From Vandiemenella viatica (lineage: Eukaryota; Arthropoda; Insecta; Orthoptera; Morabidae), in assembly GCA_031002005.1 (NCBI GenBank), contig CM061919.1:225306739-225370738 (forward strand): a DNA stretch of 64,000 nucleotides, in the 5' to 3' direction. The notes beneath the pieces were generated by a model. The model did not search any database. It had not been told where the DNA came from and saw only the letters and a program-made list of their open reading frames with translations. How positions within the stretch are numbered: the stretch's first letter is position 1; the number at the start of each line of letters is the position of its first letter. The position numbers and the translations under genes are program-made. Shown in pieces: positions 55,745 through 64,000 of this stretch.

Positions 55745-56189
55745 GTCTTGCATTCGGCAGCAAGTTTCATTTTCCTTTGGGCCCTTAATTTATTGTGAGT
55801 ATCCCATTTGTGCTCATGTGTCCAAGAGGTACCATGTCTTTTTTTGCACTGTTGGTCCCGATTTGTTCTTGTGTCACTAACTCCTTCTGAAAGACTCTGT
55901 CAAAAGTAGCTTCAGGTTTTAATCCCAACAAATGAATGTCATGTTTGATATTTTCAGACCAGGACATTACAGATTTGGGTTTTGCATCAAATAAATTCAA
56001 GATTATTTTAGCCAGTCTGTTTTCCTCCATTCGTTTGAAGTAACCTTGGAATAATGTCCGTCATTTGCGAATTGCTTCAGTGATTTTATTAATTTTGCTG
56101 TATACTCCTTTGTGGGATCTCTTTTGATGGACACCAGAATTCCTTTGATAATTATTCACTGTTTTGCTCTCCAATTGCAATTTATGATT
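55745..56189 (-). pseudogene. LINE C-terminal fragment (third family)
   Basis: The minus strand reads NYQRNSGVHQKRSHKG (other frame), RTLFQGYFKRMEENRLAKII, then WSENIKHDIHLLGLKPEATF and DRVFQKELV. The phrase F-G-RM--NRL-K-I is typical of the C-terminal tails of several LINE groups. No RT catalytic box. Family uncertain. Confidence 0.55.
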
Positions 56190-57340
56190 ACCTTTCAAAG
56201 GCTTCTGACAGAGTGAGCCATAAAATGGTAGTAAATAATTGGAGCAGATGAGAAAGTGATTTGCTGGGTAGAAGAATTTTTAAAAGGTAAAAAACAAAGT
56301 TAGGGTAGGAAATGCAGTCTCAAAAGAAGTGGAAGTAAAAATGCGAGTGTCACAGGGTAGCGTATTGGGACCACTGCTATTCATTATTATAATGAATAAT
56401 TGTGTTGATTGTTTACTATCAGAAATTAGATTGTTTGCCGATGACAATGCTATATAAAAGGATCAAAACGGTAGAGGACTGTAAACAGTTGCAAGGTGAT
56501 CCGGACAGGATATTTAGTTGTGTTGGTAAACATGGGATGAAGATAAATGCAAGGAAGAGTAAGCTTATTACATACACAAATAAAAAACAAACGTTATAAA
56601 TGAATGCAATTTTTCACGGTGTTGTTTATCTATAAAAAAAAAAATAAAACAAAAGGTTGATTATGTTTATTCGGTAGGGAAAGAATTGTTTGTTGAAGAC
56701 TTGAAATGTAAATATCTTGGCATTATATCTGATAACAAGCTTAACTGGACAGGATACATTGGACAGGTTGCAGGAAAAGGTTTCAAAATTCTTCACTTGT
56801 TTGAGAGAGTGATGACAGGGTGTACAAGAGAAGTAAAGGATCTGGGTTACAAAACTTTTGTCAGAGCAATATTTGAATATGGTAGTGTAGTATGGTACTG
56901 ACATTTTGAGTATCAAATACAGGAGTTGGAGAGGTTGCAAAAAAGGGCTGCTAGATTTGTTTCTGGAAATTATTGCATTCTGAAATCAGTAACAGATATG
57001 ATAAAAGAACTGAAATAGGATTCATTGCAAGACAGGAGGATGGTAAAATTGGTCATGGGAGTGTACAAGCTGATGAGGTATGGAAAGATATTGGTGTAAG
57101 AATCAAAAGTAATGCATGAAAGGGAAAAGATGACCATGACCACAAGCTGGCAGTTGATTTCAGGCACAAGAGTGTAGGAAGATTCTCTTTTTTAGGTAAG
57201 GGTGTCAGGGATTGGTATAAGTTACCAAGAGAAATCATGAAAAATTTACCAAAAACACTGAAAGAATTTAAAATTAAAATTTGTAGAGGGAAAATGTAGA
57301 TGGGTGTGTAGGGAAATTGTCACAGGAGAGTCCATTGTAA
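56190..57340 (+). pseudogene. LINE family X, longest RT copy
   Basis: RT landmarks in order: an F-KASDRVSHKMVVNN segment, SVLGPLLFIIIMNNCVDC (frameshifted), RLFADDNAIYK with intact FADD, CKQLQGDPDRIFSCVG, MKINARKSKLITYTNKK, KYLGIISDNKLNWTGYIGQV, CTREVKDLGYKTFVRAIFEYG, IQELERLQKRAARFVSGNY. Then the 3' untranslated part common to the copies at 9490, 12900, 43190 and 55010. Several frameshifts; a poly-A run near 56633-56643. CR1/Jockey-like by motif style. Confidence 0.75.
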
Positions 57341-57829
57341 TTTAATTAAATATTATTATTATTTCGCACGATACAGCCACAGATGACAAGGTGAATCCTG
57401 GCTACCTAACTGCATAGGCAACCGTTGGGGGGGGGGGGGGGGGGAGGGAGGAAGGGGGACATGTGCCCTTCTCAAATTTAGAACTGGCTTTGTGACATGA
57501 GGCATTTTACCTAGTGGTGAAATGTTTGTAGCCATTTGTCTGCAAAACATGTAGCTTGTGTTTTGTATGATAAGTGCAATTTTGTTTGTGAAACATAGTT
57601 TATTAGGTGGAGAACTGGGACTATTCCATCATTCACTAACTTTTACTCTTTATTTTTATTTTTTGGTGTGAAATGTGAATTTACTTTGAAGAAAATAGAG
57701 AGGGAGTATATATTTTCTCCAAGTTTTTCATACATAACTATTTCAATGGTCATGTAAATAATTGCATACTAAAAAATAAATACAAAAATTCAGAATAATT
57801 GGTAGCTGTTGGGACAACAAAGTTGCCAG
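57341..57829. other. Unassigned stretch with poly-G run
   Basis: Poly-G near 57427-57444; otherwise AT-rich and featureless. Confidence 0.35.
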
Positions 57830-58140
57830 AAAGTATAAACATATACTATACAAAACCTATTATATCCCCATACCGACTTATGTACTAGAAATATGTACCC
57901 TGCCCAGAAGAGACAATGGTAGACTTCAAGCCTCTTAAATGAAGCTTTTGCATACCATGCTTCAGAGAAAACGAAAGGACAAAATAAGGAATGAAATCAA
58001 TCGTGTAGAGGCTGGTATGAACATCAGTGTGGCAAAATCCTTACAAAGTTCTCGCCTGAGGTTGATTGGAAGATTGTTCATAAACATCAACTATTCATGC
58101 ACAGGAAGAAGTGGAGAGTGCTCATGATCAGCATTGGGAA
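57830..58140 (+). pseudogene. LINE C-terminal fragment (fourth family)
   Basis: Reads YKTYYIPIPTYVLEICTLPR, LQAS, MKLLHTMLQRKRKDKIRNEI and SRLRLIGRLF. This resembles the tail of LINE RTs of the type ...AETW-L--RDE-RLQA-EMKFLR. A (GAT)n run follows at about 58156-58181. Confidence 0.6.
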
Positions 58141-58801
58141 GACTGGAGCTGGAGAATGATGATGATGATGATGATGATGAATACCTGACAGGAAATAAGT
58201 GCAAATTTGCATCGTGAGATTATGTTATAAAAATCTGTTCCCTAATTTACCACTTTCTAGTTTTTCAAATTTTTTCAGAAATGATAAAAATAATCATTGT
58301 TCATTCCAACTTTTCCAATTACAGAAATATTTTACAACTTAATGAGGGCTATCTTCAATCACAAATTTGAAAAGAAATCATATAAATGTGGCAAAAACTT
58401 GGTTCATCCGTTGAAGCTAATGCTACAAAAATTTGTCTTTTTTGTGCCTATATGGTAAGTACCAACTAAGCATTAGTTATGAAATTGAGGTAGTTCAATC
58501 AAAAGACATTTACAAGACGTATTTCCAGAAGTTTATGAACTACACCTGTTCTTGCCAACCCCGAATAAAATATTCTATCCCTAGTGGAATTTTTCTACTT
58601 TTTCGACTAGTTCATGCATTTCACCATGATAATTGATTTATTTCAATAGGAAAGAATAAGAAAGTTGTAGCAACACAAGTTTGGAAAGTATTTTGGGTTT
58701 TCATTTTCTCTTAAGAAAATTATTGTTACCTCTTATAAAAACAAAGAAACTTTTAACTAAAGTTCTTAATGCAAAGATTTAGAGACAAAGTTTAATAATT
58801 A
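58141..58801. other. Unassigned stretch
   Basis: AT-rich; no element recognised. Confidence 0.3.
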
Positions 58802-60035
58802 CGTGGGGGATTCAAATATAAACCAGAATTTTGTTCGTTTGACTCTAGTAGTGACCTGAGCAGTATGAAAATTGGAGGCAAGGGATTGGTGAGGGGATAG
58901 CCATGTTCACAGCCCTTGCAAATGTATCAGCATTTTCACTGTTGCCATCTGCGAACAAGAGATAACACTGTCTGTTGTGCAAAAAATTATTATTTGTTTT
59001 CTCATCAACTAAGGTGTGAAATCGAGTGAAAGTTGGAATAGACTCCAAGCACAGTTCGGAGACACTACTCTAAGTAAAACCAAAGTTTTTTTTATTGGGC
59101 TAAGAAGTTTCTAAATGGTCATGATAAAGTTGAGGATCAAAGCCATAAATGGCATCCAGTAGCCTGCGTCAATGACATCATTATTCGGGCTGTGCGTGAG
59201 CTTCTAAAAGATAATCTTCACATTACTGTTGCAGAGATTGCACCAGAGCTGGGTATGAGTGTCGGAAGTGTCCATATGATTATGTCAGATGTACTTAGGT
59301 ACAGAAAAGTATCAGTAAGGTATGTTACACATCTTCTGAATAAGGCACATTTGTCAGCAACTATGGAATCGCTCTGAAGAAGAATGAGAGGCTTTATTTA
59401 GAAAGTATCATTACCTGCAATGAAACAAAGGTCCATCACTATACCCCAGAAAACAAGAGCAGGGGTATGGAAGTTGATCTAGGTCAAGACACAACTGTTT
59501 ACTGGGAAAGTTATGAGGACTGCATTTTGGGACTCAAAAGGTCTGTTGTTGATTGGCTTCCTACATACCTGAAGGATGGTGAATGCAGCCTACTACTGCC
59601 AGCTGCTGGATGAAGCCAAGACTACTTATCGTACCAAATGACACCATCACCTGATTCATCACCTGAATCATCGTCCTACACGACAATTCTAACAGCAGTT
59701 CTAACTGGCAATAAACTCACTGAAATACACTGGCAATCTCTTGAACATCCCACCTCATAGTCCAGACTTGTCTCTATACGACTACCATATGTTCGGTCCA
59801 CTAAAGGAGACATTAGGAGGGAAACAATTTGAAGTTGTCAGTATATGCGCAATTGGCTACCTGCGCAGCCATCTCCTTATTTCTATGACAATACCAAGAA
59901 ATTTCCTATCCGAAGGAGAAAAATGTGTTTCAGTTGAAAGAAACCATGCAGAAAAATAAGTTACTTGATTTTTATTCTTATTTACAACCAAAAAAGCTGT
60001 GTGAAAAAAAAAACCAATTTATATTTGAATGACCG
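58802..60035 (+). mobile_element. mariner transposon 5, decayed, near full length
   Basis: TA-flanked (58800-58801, 60036-60037). The ends, CGTGGGGGATTCAAATATAA and, inverted, CGGTCATTCAAATATAAATT, match with small gaps. Size 1234 bp, as expected for mariner. The end sequence differs from the other four mariners in the window. Confidence 0.7.
58975..59960 (+). pseudogene. mariner 5 transposase, many frame breaks
   Basis: Readable pieces in order: TTLSKTKVFFIGLRSF (helix-turn-helix region), AVRELLKDNLHITVAEIAPE, RKVSVRYVTHLL, then a C-ETKVHHYTPENK-like segment with the first catalytic position changed, FWDSKGLLLIGFLP (shifted frame), and HSPDLSLYDYHMFGPLKETL, which keeps the last catalytic Asp. 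Ends CVSVERNHAEK. Confidence 0.7.
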
Positions 60036-60099
60036 TAATATAATGCAAATAATACACTAGTAATAGCTTACATGACATAAAACATATCACAAAACAAAG

Positions 60100-60155
60100 A
60101 ACTGGCATTTGCACCATTACAAGGCTATCACTCTAACCACAAGACCACTGTACAC
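60100..60155 (-). repeat. tRNA-like SINE head fragment
   Basis: Minus strand GTGGTCTTGTGGTTAGAGTG, an A-box-like sequence, followed by a degenerate B-box region. No cloverleaf closes, so not a tRNA gene. Confidence 0.4.
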
Positions 60156-60784
60156 ACTTTGACTTTAAATCTGGCCGCCACTGAAAAATTCTATCACTCG
60201 TATTTTGCACAATCTGGCATCAATGTCATCCCAGGCAACAGTAACGCAATACTGGCTCCGCCTCCTCGCAATTTCATTAGTGGATATTTTATTCAGAGCC
60301 ATCTATACTGCAGATTTCTCATTTCCTTAAGTCAATGCAGGAAACAATTGGCTAACAGGTAGGAATTAAGCTCCTCCCACTGACGATTCTGATTGGCAGA
60401 ACAGTTCATCAACCTTCCATTACATTTCTATAATACTTTACCAAAATTCAGATCTTGAAACGTATCCCAAAAGTGGTAATTAACGGGATTGCATTAAAGT
60501 GATGCAGCAAACAGGCTCAATGCTATATGTTACTACGGTTGATTAGCATAAAACTATAACGATAAGATTGTTATACTCATTTTGATAATTCCTTCGGATA
60601 ATACTTCACTCATATATCTGGTCAGTCCACAAACCAAGGGATAATCATGTTTCATGAGCTAGAATTATAGTACTACGAAACTACAGAAACAAGAAATTAT
60701 TTCGGAAGTGTCTCTCTCCAAGATGGATTGAATGAAACAGTTTTCCTTCGCTGCGTTGTATACACCTATACGAGGAAAGTAGCA

Positions 60785-60870
60785 CCGAGCGTCCAGTGGT
60801 CCTACAGTTAGCGTTCTGGCTTGCTGAGCGAGCGGTTCCAAGTTCAAATCCAAGTAGTTCTATTTTTTTT
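60785..60870 (+). repeat. tRNA-like sequence with poly-T tail
   Basis: AGTGGTCCTACAGTTAGCGT (A box) and AAGTTCAAATCC (B box) at tRNA spacing, followed after about 14 bases by a long T run. The acceptor ends do not pair. Most likely a SINE head or tRNA-derived pseudogene. Confidence 0.5.
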
Positions 60871-60879
60871 TTTTTAATT

Positions 60880-61760
60880 TAGAAATTTATCTTTACTTGT
60901 ATTTTCTTTTTAAGCGTACTGAAACTGCACATTGCTTATGAGTATAAGGTATCCATGATTCTTTCCTAACTGCGTCAGGAAATAAGATAAACATCTGCGA
61001 AACTACCCAATGTTTCGTAACTATTAGCCAACGTAAGCATGAAAGAATTGCGGCGACAGAACTGACGGGTTTCAAGCCGCGCCGAAATCATATCATCTGT
61101 CCCTTTTCAAACGACACACATGTTTCCAAAATAATTATTTCACAATAGAACGATCATCGCGTTTCAGAAAGAAATAATTTACAAGAGGAATTATTGCTCT
61201 CTTTGTAGGTGGACGATAATGATTATGCACTACATAAATAAATGAGAGTTAATTGCGTAGAACTAAATATTAGCACCGCAACAAATCAAACGACCATTGT
61301 CACTAAAAAATTTACAACCAGATTATTATCGTAGGACAAAAATAAATTATTTTATAACTGGTATAAGTAATTAAAGTTAATTGAGAATCGGGCTTAAAGG
61401 CAGGGAGTTCTTAAATTTACCGTTTTTACCGTTTTCTACAATGCTGTTAGTAGTTTCTGACACTATTACTTCATGATCTTTGCAGCATTGGGATTTATTA
61501 AAATACTGGGGCTAAACGCTCATTACTTAACAAGGCGTGAAATTACCTGCGTTATTCTTTGTTTGGAATAACATAAATAAATACAAGCATTTGGCGAATG
61601 AGGATGTCGCCGTTTGCGTGATTGTTCTTTAGTCTCCGGTATAAAGTGAAACGCTCAAGTTTTGTCACCCGTCATAATCGACTCCATAATCACCTAGGTC
61701 TCAAGGATCCAAACAAACACAGTCTACGGGTAAAGTAAAGTTGATAATGACTAAAGACTG
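60880..61760. other. Unassigned stretch
   Basis: No element or coding frame recognised. Confidence 0.3.
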
Positions 61761-61765
61761 GAAGT

Positions 61766-61890
61766 CCGAGCGTGGCGTGTGAGGGGTAACGCTCTGGCTC
61801 CAGACAAATGCTGGGATGATTCTTAAAGAAGGCCATGGCTGTTCCCTTCTTTAATAAATTCAACATCGATGAAACGTAAAGCAATAAACA
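61766..61890 (+). repeat. SINE family A, internally deleted copy
   Basis: Head CCGAGCGTGGCGTGTGAGGG and GGTAACGCTCTGGCT, then, after loss of the B-box part, the body CAGACAAATGCTGGGATGAT and GAAGGCCATGGCTG. Opposite in orientation to the neighbouring copy at 61970. Confidence 0.65.
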
Positions 61891-61969
61891 AAAAAATAAG
61901 GATAGGGAGGAGGTATTGTTAACAGATTTCAAGCCAGCTGCGACCTCCTCAATAAATTTAACCAGCTCT

Positions 61970-62195
61970 TTTTTTTGTGATTTTACGCCTCGTCGACATA
62001 GAGGTGATTATTGGCTGGATAGGAGTAGTGGCAAGGATTTCGGCCATGCCCTTGTAAAGAACTCATTCCGGTATTCATATGGAGTGATTTGGGGAAACAT
62101 TGGAAACCACAAATCTGCATGGCTGAACTTGGATTCGAACCTATGTCCTCCTGAATAAGAGACCAAGAACGTTAAACGATTTTTAGACGACGTGT
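61970..62195 (-). repeat. SINE family A copy
   Basis: Contains GATTTTACGCCTCGTCGACA, GGGGAAACATTGGAAACCAC and GGATTCGAACCTATGTCCTC (inverse of the B box). Same arrangement as the copy at 54749, with a T-rich left edge. Confidence 0.7.
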
Positions 62196-62199
62196 AGTC

Positions 62200-62790
62200 A
62201 TTCACAGCACTGACAAACGCGTGTTCCGAAATGGTAATCATGTAGAAAAATATATATTTGATCAACCTCTAAAACGGTAAATAACTTGATTCTTTATCTA
62301 TGAATGCTTGGGAGACGTTACTTTTGTGTTGCCCTCATACAGTTGACATGGATTCCCACCGTATTTTCAATTACCAGCTGTAAGTTGGATAATTGTGAAA
62401 CTAACAAAAACTTTTTCAAATGTGCTGCTCGTGATAAATTATTACGTGTATTATTTACGCATTATAAAGGTATTCTTCCTGGCCGAAGGAAGTAGGAAAG
62501 TTAAGACTTTTCCTGGTAAACGTTGCCATATCTACTTTCTGCGATGTTGCCACGATGTTCTGCCTAGTAGTAGCTGTAGCAATTTCCCTATACAAGAAAT
62601 AGTGTCTCATAGCTGGACACACACATCGGCGAAATGAAAAATTATTTATGTTCCAGTCTCATCTAGAATATTTTCATTTAACTGATTACTTCTCTTTAAC
62701 AGTTCGATTCTTTATACAGATTACTATTCAATCACGGAATGTTGTATCTATATGTATATTTTCTTTGGTCATATAATTGATGAAGCACCG
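62200..62790. other. Unassigned stretch
   Basis: Nothing recognised. Confidence 0.3.
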
Positions 62791-62799
62791 ATTCTGTAA

Positions 62800-62875
62800 G
62801 TTTAGGTGTCTGAGTGGTAACGCGCTGGGCTGTCAACGTGCTGGTTCTCGGTTCAAGCCCAGTGCTGTAATTTTT
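62800..62875 (+). repeat. tRNA-like sequence with poly-T tail
   Basis: A box GTGTCTGAGTGGTAACGCGC and B box CGGTTCAAGCCC at tRNA spacing, followed by a T run of about 18. The acceptor arms do not pair, arguing against a functional tRNA gene. Confidence 0.5.
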
Positions 62876-62879
62876 TTTT

Positions 62880-64000
62880 TTTTTTTATTCTTTATTCCTT
62901 TTCACTTGTTGCAAAATACATATCATATAAGTAAGTTTATATATGTTTCGTGGTCAATTGGAACAGTTGAAAAGAATCAAAATTAATGTTTTGGCTGAAA
63001 TGAGAAAGTGTCAACTATCTTGCGCTAGGAACTGAAAGCCAGTTTTCCGATAAATTTAATTTAACCATTACGATTTGTGCCACTCAACTTACCAATTTTT
63101 TTCTAGTGCTGATGGCAAAGGCGGGAGATTGATGATTGGGGTAATGATGGCTGTTTAAAAATAACAAGGACCTAAATCAAACTAATGTGCGGTTTTTTAG
63201 CTAATGTTCCTGTTGGACACAGTGGTATTAGCAAGCAAATCAGAATTGAATGTAGTAGTTATTTTACGAAAACAAAAAATCATCATTGACGAATAACATG
63301 CTAATGCGAGGTTCCGTATTTAAAAAATTCTGCTCCTACTAGTGATCAGTAATGATATAATTGATGTATATCCTCAATATAATGACATGATAACCTTATT
63401 TCCGAAATCTGAAATTGCAAGAAAAAACAGGAAATTTGAGGAAGGAGGAAAGATAATGCCAGGCTGGTTATAAGTTGATGTTACCTTAGCGTCTGTCTCT
63501 GGTAATCCAGAGGATGGTACTGTAAGTGGCTCAGATTCGCGGATGCCATGCTGATCCCGGAAGCTAGTGCGTTGTCTCGCGGTTCCACGGTTCGTGTCAG
63601 GCCGCGGGCAAAAGTGGTTTTATGAGCGTTATGTTTTTCTGTGTTGCTTGTACACGGGACAGTGAAAACATATTATACACTTAATGAGAAGCAAAAGTTA
63701 CATATGTCTGCATTTTCGTTGTTATTCTTTAGTAAAGTCATTATTAATGTAATGGCTCAAAAAGATTATTTTTTAAGCAATGTAAAAAAAACGCCCATGG
63801 TCTTTGAGAAGGGAAATTCACATTCCTTTGGAGCAATTACGTAATTTTTTTATTTAAACCGAAATTTTGATGACTGGATCGTGAATATGAACTGAGTACT
63901 GTCTAATGTCACTGCTAAACTTTACCCTTCATCCAATTCGTTCGTTAATGTAAATATATGATTTGTAATTGCGTCTAAACATTACTGACAAACATTGTTA
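62880..64000. other. Unassigned stretch to the end of the window
   Basis: AT-rich. A GC-richer block near 63530-63615 has a weak tRNA-like look (GGTTCGTGTC in B-box style) but no supporting structure. Confidence 0.3.

Noticed and set aside
60785..60870. Functional tRNA gene
   Set aside because: A and B boxes are present, but the acceptor and anticodon arms do not pair into a cloverleaf; kept only as a tRNA-like repeat.
62800..62875. Functional tRNA gene with GTC anticodon
   Set aside because: The acceptor stem does not close; poly-T and sequence style suit a SINE head.

Overview
The window is AT-rich eukaryotic DNA dominated by decayed transposable elements. The mix of Penelope-like elements (PLEs), several mariner lineages, Tc1/IS630-type transposons, CR1/Jockey-like LINEs, tRNA-derived SINEs and a Helitron-type helicase points to an arthropod, most likely an insect with a large repeat-rich genome. 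No long intact gene, rRNA or bacterial-type gene is present.

The host signal is on the minus strand. Three short, well-spliced, phase-compatible exons (38589-38740, 20612-20731, 10380-10574) read as two hydrophobic segments followed by a charged coiled coil. They look like exons of one gene of unknown identity, with introns of about 18 and 10 kb. Most of the window would then be its intronic DNA.

Layout: 1-7562, PLE copies in tandem and inverted arrangement, one interrupted by a 2.2-kb insertion with an 11-bp target-site duplication (TSD). 7863-9437, a hAT-type element with an 8-bp TSD. 9490-15970, LINE pieces, a host exon, a mariner with a nested MITE, and SINEs. 16365-19690, a PLE split by LTR-like insertions. 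20270-20975, SINEs around a host exon. 21209-26957, a foldback structure whose arms are satellite-like arrays and whose interior holds a broken Helitron-type helicase. 26967-28206, a mariner. 28215-34030, LINEs, including a CR1-type element with PHD and esterase-like ORF1 domains and an endonuclease/RT ORF2. 34031-37090, a second PLE lineage interrupted by an IS630/Tc1-type transposon that itself carries a 2.0-kb solo LTR. 38589-42900, a host exon, a mariner and a SINE. 43470-54125, the deepest nest: a PLE interrupted by an LTR element lacking recognisable pol, itself carrying a mariner with a further insertion, plus a Tc1 copy at the distal edge. 54131-58140, a MITE, LINEs and SINEs. 58802-60035, a fifth mariner. 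The rest is SINE heads and unassigned AT-rich DNA.

No transposase or reverse transcriptase here has an uninterrupted full-length frame, so the window mainly records layered, old insertions. Element names rest on motifs, termini and TSDs read by eye; no database search was run.
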